Shown piece after piece: positions 5,676-12,498 of a DNA stretch of 16,206 nucleotides. Positions within the stretch are counted from its first letter, which is position 1. Every line of letters starts with the position of its first letter. The stretch is from assembly GCA_027030605.1 (NCBI GenBank), contig JALVEV010000032.1, forward strand, positions 1 through 16,206. The letters are read 5' to 3'. The notes below the pieces were generated by a model. It had not been told where the DNA came from and ran no database searches. It saw only the letters and a program-made list of their open reading frames with translations. The position numbers and the translations under genes were made by a program. The stretch is from Campylobacteraceae bacterium (GTDB lineage: Bacteria; Campylobacterota; Campylobacteria; Campylobacterales; Sulfurovaceae).

Positions 5676-5884
5676 GTACACTAACACTACGAATTACAGA
5701 TAGCAAATATGAGCGTCTTAAAAGCTACGCAAAAAGTAAAAATATCTCATTAAATAAGCTTTTTGATGAGTTTGCAACCATCGCTTTGACACAATTTGAC
5801 GCTCAAACACGCTTTAAACTAATGGCTTCAAAAGGCAATAAAGCTAGAGGATTAGCTCTACTTGATAAGATAGATAAAGCATAA
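5672..5884 (+). CDS. Ribbon-helix-helix antitoxin partner of the PIN toxin
   Basis: The 70-residue protein starts with STLTLRITDSKYERLKSYAKSKNISLNKLFDEFATIAL, a typical CopG/Arc-like ribbon-helix-helix: one short strand (residues 3-8), two helices, and a turn around KNIS. Such domains dimerise, bind operator DNA and autoregulate their operon. The C-terminal 30 residues (FKLMASKGNKARGLALLDKIDKA) would be the part that covers the toxin. The gene shares ATGA with the PIN stop, so it is translated by coupling and made after the toxin; most TA operons have the reverse order. It ends 11 bases before the convergent end of holB. Family and pairing are well supported; actual antitoxin activity is inferred. 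Confidence 0.82.
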   Translation: MSTLTLRITDSKYERLKSYAKSKNISLNKLFDEFATIALTQFDAQTRFKLMASKGNKARGLALLDKIDKA

Positions 5885-5895
5885 AATAAGAGAGT

Positions 5896-6528
5896 TTACC
5901 TCTTCTTCCTCGCCAACAACTTCAAAAGCAATGTATTTAAAATAAACATAGTAGGCGACCCCATATCAAGAGCTTTAATACAATCTGAAAAGAGCTTTAA
6001 CGTTGATTCATCAAGATTATACTTTTGAGACTTCATCGCACCCAAAGAGATTTTTTCAACCAGAACTTTACACTCAACAGCAGAGATTCGTGAATGTTCT
6101 TGCACAAACTCATAAACCCTTGCTAAATTCAAGTTCTCTAGGTTTAAGCTCAACTCTTCTTCTGAACTACTGTCATGCAGAACTGTTACAGGTAGTCGTG
6201 ACTGAATGGTGTCTAATAGAGCTGACTTTGACTCGGTGATAATGATGAACGCTTTGTTTTTTGGAGGCTCTTCAATAATTTTCAAAAGTCTATTTTGTGC
6301 AATATCGGAGAATTTTGGAGCAACTAAGATAATGTAGTTTAAATTTTCAGAGGCAACATAGGCTTTCTCTATTGCTTTTTGAGCATGTTCTACTAAAAAC
6401 TCTTTGGGTTTACCTTTGTCATCTTCACTTTTTATAATAGTGAAGCTCTCAGTAGTTCGTTGTTCCTCTAGCTCATTTAAAATGGCTTCTGCTTGGTGGG
6501 TGATGATGATTCCAGAAGCTAGAGTCAT
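5896..6528 (-). CDS. holB: DNA polymerase III delta-prime subunit, short epsilon form
   Basis: HolB is the delta-prime subunit of the clamp loader that places the beta clamp on DNA. This 210-residue protein is much shorter than the E. coli one (334) and shows no Walker A motif, as usual for Campylobacterota. The most telling stretch is DIAQNRLLKIIEEPPKNKAF (about residues 75-94), the conserved N-x-LLK-x-EEPP core, followed by TIQSRLP (108-113) at the place of the SRC motif. The N-terminus IIITHQAEAILNELE and the helical C-terminus fit the family. It follows hobA by three bases in the rppH-lysC-hobA-holB unit. In C. jejuni the next gene is folP (from memory); here a toxin-antitoxin pair and a gene fragment intervene. 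Good confidence from motif plus position. Confidence 0.85.
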   Translation of the reverse strand: MTLASGIIITHQAEAILNELEEQRTTESFTIIKSEDDKGKPKEFLVEHAQKAIEKAYVASENLNYIILVAPKFSDIAQNRLLKIIEEPPKNKAFIIITESKSALLDTIQSRLPVTVLHDSSSEEELSLNLENLNLARVYEFVQEHSRISAVECKVLVEKISLGAMKSQKYNLDESTLKLFSDCIKALDMGSPTMFILNTLLLKLLARKKR

Positions 6529-6531
6529 CGG

Positions 6532-7077
6532 TTAATCCAAGCTTATATCGCCAAAGAGGGCAGCGTCGATGGTTTTGTTGAAGAGTTTGAAGAGCTGAAT
6601 CATCTTAATATCTAACGATGAGTTTCCACCACGTAGATAGAATGAGTTAGGAACATCTCCGTCGATAATCCATAAGAGGTTTTCGTCATTTCTAAAAACA
6701 AACTTCGTATAAGCACTCTCTGCTGAACCGATGTACCAGATGAAGTAACCATTAGGGTAGGAGATATCGAGCATATCTTCTAACAAGTCTAACTCTTGGG
6801 TATTGTTCATCTTGTCAAGGTTTGGGAACATTGACTTTAGGGTATAGACAGGTAAAAAGGGTCGTTCATTTTGAAGATTGTTGATTTTACTTGCCACATA
6901 TTTGGCGTACCAACCTCGTTTATCATCGGTTAAAATAAGTACTGTCTGCCCCTCTATAATCTTACTAACAGCTGATTGAACCACAGGAACCCAGTCGTAA
7001 CGACACTCCTCCATCCACGAGAAAGAGGAGTCCTCTTCTCGAATGGTATCGAGTGTCCAGTTTAGAAGTGAGGTCAT
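6532..7077 (-). CDS. hobA: HobA, DnaA-binding replication initiation regulator
   Basis: HobA, known only from Campylobacterota, forms a tetramer with a sugar-isomerase-like fold that binds domains I-II of DnaA and promotes orisome assembly at oriC; it is the structural counterpart of E. coli DiaA. The 181-residue length matches the H. pylori protein (180). The opening LLNWTLDTIREEDSSFSWMEECRYDWVPVV, the TVLILTDDKRGWYAKYV segment and the C-terminal IKMIQLFKLFNKTIDAALFGD fit the family. The gene lies one base after lysC and three bases before holB, so all three are surely in one transcript. Its place between lysC and holB is the conserved epsilonproteobacterial arrangement, placing two replication factors side by side. 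Confidence 0.88.
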   Translation of the reverse strand: MTSLLNWTLDTIREEDSSFSWMEECRYDWVPVVQSAVSKIIEGQTVLILTDDKRGWYAKYVASKINNLQNERPFLPVYTLKSMFPNLDKMNNTQELDLLEDMLDISYPNGYFIWYIGSAESAYTKFVFRNDENLLWIIDGDVPNSFYLRGGNSSLDIKMIQLFKLFNKTIDAALFGDISLD

Positions 7078-7078
7078 A

Positions 7079-8284
7079 CTACTTATCTAAATTGTAAGCG
7101 TTATGAAGTGTACGTACAGCTAGTTCAGCGTATTTTTCCGAAACAATCATAGAGACTTTAATCTCTGATGTTGAAATCATCTCAATATTAATGTTCTCAT
7201 TGGCTAAAGCACAAAATGCTGTGGCAGCTACACCTGAGTGAGACTTCATACCTACACCAACAACCGATACTTTACAGACAGAGTCATCTAAATCCATTCC
7301 ACCAATGTCATGGTCAAAAGATTCAATAACAGCTTTAGCTTGTGTTAACTCACTTTGAGGAACAGTAAAACCTAAATTTGTCTTTCCATCGGCTGAAGCA
7401 TTTTGGATTATCATATCTACATTAATCTGCTCTTCGGCTAACTTTGTAAAAATCTCAGCTGCTATGCCAGGTTTATCTGAAACATCTCTAACTGTTACAC
7501 GTGCTTGATTTCTATCTAAGGCGATACCACTAACTAAAACTGCTTCCATCTCTTCTGTCTCCTCTCCAATAACCGTTCCCTCTGCATCTGAGAAAGAACT
7601 TTTTGCTACTATTTTTACATTTAATTTTTTTGCCAACTCCACCGAACGGTTCTGTAGAACCTTTGCCCCAAGTGACGCTAACTCTAACATCTCATCATAA
7701 GAGATAAAATCCATCTTTTTGGCTTTTGGCTCAATACGTGGGTCGGTAGTATAGATACCATCTACATCTGAGTAAATCTCACAAGCATCTGCCTTTAATG
7801 CTCCTGCTATTGCCACTGCTGAAAGGTCTGAACCTCCACGCCCAAGGGTAGTAACTGAACCACTTGCATTAATCCCTTGAAACCCTGAAACAATAACCAC
7901 TTTACCATCAGCTATCTCAGCCTTCATGGCTGTTGGGTCAATCGACTCAATTCGTGCATAGGTATGAGAATCATCAGTTAAGATTCCTGCTTGTCGCCCT
8001 GTCATAGCAACAGCAGGGTAGCCTTTCTCTTGAAGAGCAATCGCCAACAGTGCAGCTGTTACACGCTCTCCTGAACTTAACAACATATCCATCTCACGCT
8101 TTGAGGGATTGTCTGAAAAGTGTTGAGCATACTCAATAAGCTTATTGGTCTCTCCACTCATTGCAGAGACGACAACAACAATATCATTGCCCTCTTCTCT
8201 TGCTTTGGCTACTCTTGTAGCAACGTTCTCTATTCGCTCTAAGGAACCCACACTGGTTCCTCCATACTTATGTACGATTAACAT
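7079..8284 (-). CDS. lysC: Aspartate kinase with two ACT domains
   Basis: LysC phosphorylates L-aspartate, the first step toward lysine (and diaminopimelate), threonine and methionine. The 401-residue protein has the kinase domain first: VHKYGGTSVG (residues about 4-13), VVSAMSGETN, LLSSGERVT, TTLGRGGSDLSAVAIA and a YSDVDGIYTTDPR segment. Two ACT domains follow in the last 140 residues (around ARVTVRDVSDKPGIAAEIF and VSVVGVGMKSHSGVAATAF), which normally give feedback inhibition by lysine and/or threonine. Two starts are possible: TTG at 8290 or ATG at 8284. I prefer the ATG, ten bases after GAGGGG; that spacing is better and MLIVHKYGG matches the family. Either way the start lies inside the end of rppH, giving translational coupling. 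Very secure. Confidence 0.95.
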   Translation of the reverse strand: MLIVHKYGGTSVGSLERIENVATRVAKAREEGNDIVVVVSAMSGETNKLIEYAQHFSDNPSKREMDMLLSSGERVTAALLAIALQEKGYPAVAMTGRQAGILTDDSHTYARIESIDPTAMKAEIADGKVVIVSGFQGINASGSVTTLGRGGSDLSAVAIAGALKADACEIYSDVDGIYTTDPRIEPKAKKMDFISYDEMLELASLGAKVLQNRSVELAKKLNVKIVAKSSFSDAEGTVIGEETEEMEAVLVSGIALDRNQARVTVRDVSDKPGIAAEIFTKLAEEQINVDMIIQNASADGKTNLGFTVPQSELTQAKAVIESFDHDIGGMDLDDSVCKVSVVGVGMKSHSGVAATAFCALANENINIEMISTSEIKVSMIVSEKYAELAVRTLHNAYNLDK

Positions 8285-8762
8285 CGACAATATGCCCCTC
8301 TTTCACAAAATGTTCTATGACACGTCGGTAGACATGCCGTTTAAAATAGGTCGCTTTTTTTAGCAACTGCTTATACTCTACGTAGTTGTAGTCTTCAAAT
8401 TCTGGTTCATGGTAACTCTCTAGGTCAATCTTTGCGTTCTCCTGCAATTTAACTAAAAAATACTTCTGCGTCTGTCCATCGTATGGATACATTTTACGAG
8501 ACTTAACCCCTACAGGAAAGTCATAGGAAATCCAATGAGGGTACTCGGCGATAATCTCAACATCATTACAACCTATCTCCTCTTGAAGTTCCCGAAGAAG
8601 AGCCTCTTCGGGGGTTTCATCATTGTCAATGCCACCTTGGGGGAATTGCCATGTGTTCCTAACATCGGAACGTTTACCTAAAAAAAATTCACATTTCTGT
8701 GGATAATTTGAAGAGAGTATAACAGCTGCGACATTTGGTCTATATCGCTTCTCTTTCTGCAT
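8268..8762 (-). CDS. rppH: RNA pyrophosphohydrolase (Nudix)
   Basis: RppH removes pyrophosphate from the 5' triphosphate end of mRNAs, opening them to RNase-dependent decay. The 164-residue protein carries a complete Nudix box, GGIDNDETPEEALLRELQEEIG (residues 42-63), matching Gx5Ex7REUxEExGU. Upstream are the RppH/NudH features YRPNVAAVIL (residues 7-16) and RSDVRNTWQFPQGGID; downstream is YPYDGQTQKYFLVKL. These distinguish it from MutT-type Nudix enzymes. The ATG has only a weak ribosome site (GATGAG). It is first in the rppH-lysC-hobA-holB unit, overlaps lysC by 17 bp, and is divergent from hemW across 70 bases holding a symmetric promoter-like palindrome. Confidence 0.92.
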   Translation of the reverse strand: MQKEKRYRPNVAAVILSSNYPQKCEFFLGKRSDVRNTWQFPQGGIDNDETPEEALLRELQEEIGCNDVEIIAEYPHWISYDFPVGVKSRKMYPYDGQTQKYFLVKLQENAKIDLESYHEPEFEDYNYVEYKQLLKKATYFKRHVYRRVIEHFVKEGHIVDVNRT

Positions 8763-8791
8763 TTTTATTACTCATCTTTCATCATTATTTC

Positions 8792-8805
8792 GATAAAATT
8801 TTATC
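8792..8805. promoter_or_regulatory. Perfect palindrome with mirror-image -10 boxes between rppH and hemW
   Basis: GATAAAATTTTATC is a perfect 14-bp palindrome, and ATTT/AAAT flanks extend it to 24 bp with one mismatched pair (8787-8810). On both strands it contains TAAAAT, a common -10 form here: plus strand 8794-8799, minus strand 8803-8798. The predicted starts would lie near 8806 for hemW and 8791 for rppH, leaving similar leaders of about 27 and 29 bases. It is either a symmetric divergent promoter or a regulator site overlapping one. Confidence 0.45.
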
Positions 8806-8832
8806 AAAATACTCATTAATTGACGGTGAAAA

Positions 8833-9888
8833 ATGCTTCTCTATATCCACATTCCCTATTGTGACTCAAAATGTCACTATTGCTCTTTTAACTCCTATGT
8901 AGACAAATTTGACACCCGTAAAAATTACATGTTTGCTTTAGAAAAACAACTAAAATTTGAACTCAAACGTTTTGAAGTTACAGAGCAATCTATAGAGACT
9001 ATCTTTATTGGAGGAGGTACACCCTCAACGGTTGACCCCCTACTCTACCAACCCATTTTTAAACTCATTCAACCTCTCATTAAAAAAGGAGCAGAAATCA
9101 CCACAGAGGCAAACCCCAACTCTGCTACCAAAGCATGGCTAGAAGGTATGTTTAAGTTAGGAGTAAATCGTATCTCTTTTGGGGTACAGAGTTTTAACCC
9201 ACAAAAACTAAAAGCCCTAAATCGAGCCCACTCACCACAACAAGCCATAAAAGCCATTAAAACAGCTTATGAGATTGGTTTCAAAAATATCTCACTTGAC
9301 CTCATCTACAACTATCAAGATGATACAAAAGAGCTTTTAAAATCTGATATTAATCAGGCTTTTGAGCTTCCTATCAATCATATTTCAGCTTATGAACTCA
9401 CCATTGAGCATGGCACAAAGTTTGCCTCTACTCCAAATGTTCAACAGGCAGATGATGAGTTGGCTTTTTTTGTAGCAAAAGAGATTAAAAAGAGAGGCTT
9501 TAAGCAGTATGAAATCTCTAACTTTGGAACATACCAAAGCGAACACAACAGAGGCTATTGGAAGCTTAAAGATTACATAGGAGCTGGAGCAGGAGCTGTT
9601 GGTTTTTTAAAAGATAGACGCTACTACCCCACTACAGATATTGAGCTGTATATTAAAAACCCTCTAAATATTCAAGAGGAGACTCTAACCCAAGAGGAGT
9701 TACTAACAGAAAAACTCTTTTTGGGACTTCGCTCAAATATTAGTGTAGATGAAAAGATACTAGATAAAGAGATGAAAAGACGAGCTGATTTTTTAGTTGA
9801 AGAGAATAAGTTGGTTAAAGAGGGTACAGTTTATAAAAATATGAACTACTTTATTGCTGATGAATTAGTACTTTATCTCTTAGGTTAA
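8833..9888 (+). CDS. hemW: HemW-type radical SAM heme chaperone
   Basis: HemW-like proteins are radical SAM enzymes related to oxygen-independent coproporphyrinogen III oxidase (HemN) that bind and deliver heme rather than oxidise porphyrinogen. The 351-residue protein begins MLLYIHIPYCDSKCHYCSFN: Cys10, Cys14 and Cys17 form the CxxxCxxC cluster site. GGGTPS (60-65) and the EANPNS and RISFGVQSF segments complete the radical SAM core. NRGYWKLKDYIGAGAGAVGF matches the HNxxYW...GxGAxG signature, followed by a winged-helix HemN_C region ending in a short tail. True HemN is longer (about 450 residues) with an N-terminal extension that is absent here, hence HemW. Annotations often call it coproporphyrinogen oxidase. 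It lies 48 bases before tatB, an order shared with C. jejuni. Confidence 0.88.
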   Translation: MLLYIHIPYCDSKCHYCSFNSYVDKFDTRKNYMFALEKQLKFELKRFEVTEQSIETIFIGGGTPSTVDPLLYQPIFKLIQPLIKKGAEITTEANPNSATKAWLEGMFKLGVNRISFGVQSFNPQKLKALNRAHSPQQAIKAIKTAYEIGFKNISLDLIYNYQDDTKELLKSDINQAFELPINHISAYELTIEHGTKFASTPNVQQADDELAFFVAKEIKKRGFKQYEISNFGTYQSEHNRGYWKLKDYIGAGAGAVGFLKDRRYYPTTDIELYIKNPLNIQEETLTQEELLTEKLFLGLRSNISVDEKILDKEMKRRADFLVEENKLVKEGTVYKNMNYFIADELVLYLLG

Positions 9889-9899
9889 ACCTATTTCGC

Positions 9900-9905
9900 T
9901 AAAAT
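9900..9905 (+). promoter_or_regulatory. -10 box for tatB-tatC-queA
   Basis: TAAAAT in the context TTTCGCTAAAATACAC, a favoured Campylobacterota -10 context, lies 32 bases upstream of the tatB ATG at 9937. It is in the short spacer after hemW, so the tat-queA run may have a promoter of its own besides read-through. Confidence 0.4.
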
Positions 9906-9936
9906 ACACTAATTGAAAAAAACAAGGGACAACTAC

Positions 9937-10398
9937 ATGTTTGGAATGGGATTTACCGAGATACTCTTTATTGCCATTGTTGCCATTATCTTTTTAGGAC
10001 CAGATAAACTACCTGATGCTATGGTAAATATTGCTAAATTTATTAAAAATATGAAAAATGCCATTGGTGATGCAAAAAATGCACTCAACGAAGAGGTCAA
10101 CCTAGAGGAGCTTAAACGTGAAGCTTTAGGCTACAAAGAGCAACTTGACAAAGCAAATGAGGAGCTAAGAGGGTTTAAAAATATAAACCCAATCAATGAG
10201 CTAAAAGAGAGTGCAAATCTAGGCTCTGTTAAAGAGAACTTTGAACGGATGACTCAACAACCTCCTGAACCTGTCACTACCCAAGTAGAACCAAAACAGA
10301 GCAAAGAGATTACCTTTAAAAAGAAAAAGGTCAAAGAGACCAATATTAAAGAGGTCAAACAAGAGAATAAAGAGAATAAAAAAAGTGATGAGAAGTAA
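9937..10398 (+). CDS. tatB: Sec-independent translocase subunit TatB
   Basis: TatB forms the receptor complex of the twin-arginine translocase with TatC, recognising folded precursors with RR signal peptides at the inner membrane. The 153-residue product begins MFGMGFTEILFIAIVAIIFLGPDKLPDAM: a membrane helix (residues 5-20), the conserved FLGPDKLP hinge, and an amphipathic helix (about 22-50). A long charged Lys/Glu-rich tail follows. Length and position next to tatC favour TatB over TatA. I start at the ATG at 9937, which has AAGGGA about eight bases upstream; an in-frame TTG at 9913 would add eight polar residues before the membrane helix, unlike the family. The stop is two bases before tatC. 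Confidence 0.92.
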   Translation: MFGMGFTEILFIAIVAIIFLGPDKLPDAMVNIAKFIKNMKNAIGDAKNALNEEVNLEELKREALGYKEQLDKANEELRGFKNINPINELKESANLGSVKENFERMTQQPPEPVTTQVEPKQSKEITFKKKKVKETNIKEVKQENKENKKSDEK

Positions 10399-10400
10399 CA

Positions 10401-11414
10401 ATGTTTGAAGAGATTAAACCCCATTTAGCTGAATTACGTCTACGTCTTAGCCTCTCTGTGGCTTCACTTTTAGTTGCTTTTGTAATTGCCTTTACTTTTC
10501 ACAATGTTATTTTGACATGGATTACTCAACCACTTAACAATGCACTTACTGCTGTTGGTAGAATTGTTAATGAACAAAACAAAGGTACATGGCATACCTC
10601 ATCTATAGATGAGAATAAAACAGTATCTCAAACGGCTACTCCTCTCTCTTCTGCTACGAAACTTGAAAATGCTCTTAACGAAGCATCAAAAGTAGCTAAT
10701 GATAAGTTAGCAACTTTACTAAAAGAGGCAACTAAAGCAGTCCAAGAACTTAAAGAGTCTCTTAAGGGACTTCAAACCAATGTTGACAACAATACATTTG
10801 GCGGAAAGATTACAACTCACCAAGTAGGAGGAGCATTTTTTGTTGCCCTAAAGGTCTCGTTTTTTGCTGCTATTTTAGGTGCATTGCCTTTTATTCTCTA
10901 CCAACTTTGGCTATTTATCGCCCCTGGGCTTTATGAAAATGAGAAACAGATGGTCTACCCTTTTGTTATTGGTGGAGCATTTATGTTCTTTGTCGGTGTA
11001 CTATTTGCTTACTACATTGTAACACCATTTGGGTTTCAATTTCTCATTACTTTTGGTTCGTTCCTATACACACCACTTATAAATATTGAGGACTATGTAG
11101 GGTTCTTTACTAAAATTATGGCTGGGTTTGGAATAGCATTTGAGCTTCCTGTTCTTGCCTATACTTTAGGTAAAATTGGACTCATTACCGATAAGTCACT
11201 CAAAGATTTCTTTAAATATGCTGTGGTTATTATCTTTATTTTAGCTGCGTTATTGACCCCACCTGATGTCTTAACACAAATGCTTATGGCTGCACCATTG
11301 ATTATTTTGTATGGTGTCTCTATTATTATTCTAAAATATGTTAACCCACATATTGAAGAGGATGAAAATGATGATGAAGATAATGAAGAAGCTCTATTAG
11401 AGAAAAAGAACTAA
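10401..11414 (+). CDS. tatC: Sec-independent translocase subunit TatC with a large periplasmic insertion
   Basis: TatC is the six-helix core of the Tat receptor. Family features are all present: the cytoplasmic N-terminus PHLAELRLRL (residues 7-16), TM1 (about 17-38), APGLYENEK in the first cytoplasmic loop (Glu181, the site of E. coli Glu103), and FELPVL in the fourth membrane helix (Glu248, the site of E. coli Glu170). Then come ALLTPPDVLTQ and the last helices. At 337 residues it is about 80 longer than the E. coli (258) or Helicobacter and Campylobacter forms. The extra is not terminal: it sits in the first periplasmic loop, about residues 57-138, and residues 86-128 are a charged, Leu-spaced probable coiled coil. 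A very acidic tail (DENDDEDNEEALLEKKN) ends the protein. It is packed between tatB (2-base gap) and queA (no gap). Confidence 0.93.
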   Translation: MFEEIKPHLAELRLRLSLSVASLLVAFVIAFTFHNVILTWITQPLNNALTAVGRIVNEQNKGTWHTSSIDENKTVSQTATPLSSATKLENALNEASKVANDKLATLLKEATKAVQELKESLKGLQTNVDNNTFGGKITTHQVGGAFFVALKVSFFAAILGALPFILYQLWLFIAPGLYENEKQMVYPFVIGGAFMFFVGVLFAYYIVTPFGFQFLITFGSFLYTPLINIEDYVGFFTKIMAGFGIAFELPVLAYTLGKIGLITDKSLKDFFKYAVVIIFILAALLTPPDVLTQMLMAAPLIILYGVSIIILKYVNPHIEEDENDDEDNEEALLEKKN

Positions 11415-12455
11415 ATGGATATAGAACTTTTAACCAGTAGCTATGACTATGAGCTTCCTGCTCACCTCATAGCTCAAACCCCTATTCAACCTCGTGACCA
11501 TGCTAAACTTTTGGTCTACAACAGAGCAACAGATACTACTACTCATACCACCTTTAAACATCTACTTGATTTTTTACCAAAAGAGTGTGATGTCTTTTTA
11601 AATGATACCAAGGTGATAAAAGCTAGAATCTTTGGTAAAAAGATGGCAAATGCTCATGGGCAAGGAGGAGGAAAAGTAGAACTACTCTTTAACAAACCTC
11701 TGACAGCTCGTGAATACTTAGTCATGATACGTGGAAAAGTTCATCTAGGAACTCAACTCTTTTTTGATGATGGATTAATTGCAACAGTTATGAAGCTCAA
11801 TGACGACGGTTCACGAGTTGTTACCTTTAAACATCAAGAGCAAGAGATACGTTTTGAAGAGTTGGTACAACTGCTTGATAAAATTGGTCACATTCCCCTA
11901 CCCCCTTATATGCAAAGAGAAGACAATAAAGAGGATGAGACTAACTACCAAACTCTCTTTGCAAAAAAAGCAGGAGCTGTGGCAGCACCTACAGCCTCTT
12001 TACACTTTACACCTGAACTCTTTGAAAAACTCCAAAAACGACATAAAACTCATAAAATTACTCTACACGTTGGAGCAGGAACATTTAAACCTGTAGAGGC
12101 AGAGAATATTCTTGAACACCCTATGCACTCTGAGTATTTTGAGATTTCTAAAGCAAGTGCAGATATCTTAAACTCCAAAAGAGATATTTTAGCCATAGGA
12201 ACTACAGTAACTAGAACTGTAGAGTATTTTGCAAGAACGAGTAAAACTTTTGGAGAGTGTGATTTGTTTTTGCATCCTCTAAATAAGCCTCAAAGAGTCA
12301 ACCATCTTTTAACCAATTTTCACCTACCCAAAAGTACTCTTATTATGCTAGTCTCTGCCTTTGTGGGACGCGAAAAGACACTTGAACTATACCATGAAGC
12401 AATTGCAAGAGAGTACCGTTTCTTCTCTTATGGTGATGCCATGTTAATAATTTAA
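11415..12455 (+). CDS. queA: tRNA preQ1(34) S-adenosylmethionine ribosyltransferase-isomerase
   Basis: QueA transfers and isomerises the ribosyl group of SAM onto preQ1 in tRNA, making epoxyqueuosine at wobble position 34 of GUN anticodons. The 346-residue length is normal. Landmarks: YDYELPAHLIAQTPIQPRDHAKLLV (about 10-34), VFLNDTKVIKARIFGKK, VELLF, GHIPLPPYM, the strongly conserved AGAVAAPTASLHFT, LHVGAGTFKPV, MHSEYFEI and TNFHLPKSTLIMLVSAF. Its ATG follows the tatC stop with no spacer and has no separate promoter. The ribosome site would be the AGAGAAAAAG at the end of tatC, so it is translated as part of the tat run. The tatC-queA junction is also seen in C. jejuni (memory). Very secure. 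Confidence 0.96.
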   Translation: MDIELLTSSYDYELPAHLIAQTPIQPRDHAKLLVYNRATDTTTHTTFKHLLDFLPKECDVFLNDTKVIKARIFGKKMANAHGQGGGKVELLFNKPLTAREYLVMIRGKVHLGTQLFFDDGLIATVMKLNDDGSRVVTFKHQEQEIRFEELVQLLDKIGHIPLPPYMQREDNKEDETNYQTLFAKKAGAVAAPTASLHFTPELFEKLQKRHKTHKITLHVGAGTFKPVEAENILEHPMHSEYFEISKASADILNSKRDILAIGTTVTRTVEYFARTSKTFGECDLFLHPLNKPQRVNHLLTNFHLPKSTLIMLVSAFVGREKTLELYHEAIAREYRFFSYGDAMLII

Positions 12456-12465
12456 TTTTATAAGC

Positions 12466-12471
12466 TATAAT
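12466..12471 (+). promoter_or_regulatory. -10 box for mgtE
   Basis: A perfect TATAAT preceded by TAAGC lies 27 bases upstream of the mgtE ATG, followed by the strong ribosome site GAGGAGAGAG. The 43-base spacer is far too short to hold a magnesium-sensing riboswitch such as the M-box. Confidence 0.55.
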
Positions 12472-12498
12472 TCCAAAAAAATTAGAGGAGAGAGATTC

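Noticed and set aside
5885..5905. A shared terminator hairpin between the antitoxin gene and holB
   Set aside because: Only about five pairs (AAGAG/CTCTT) can form, with no useful T-run; too weak to report as a terminator.
8833..9888. Calling the radical SAM gene oxygen-independent coproporphyrinogen oxidase HemN
   Set aside because: At 351 residues it lacks the HemN N-terminal extension, and the compact CxxxCxxC start with HNxxYW-like motif fits HemW better.
12456..12498. A magnesium riboswitch (M-box) before mgtE
   Set aside because: The spacer is only 43 bases and is filled by a -10 box and the ribosome site; an M-box needs well over 100 bases.
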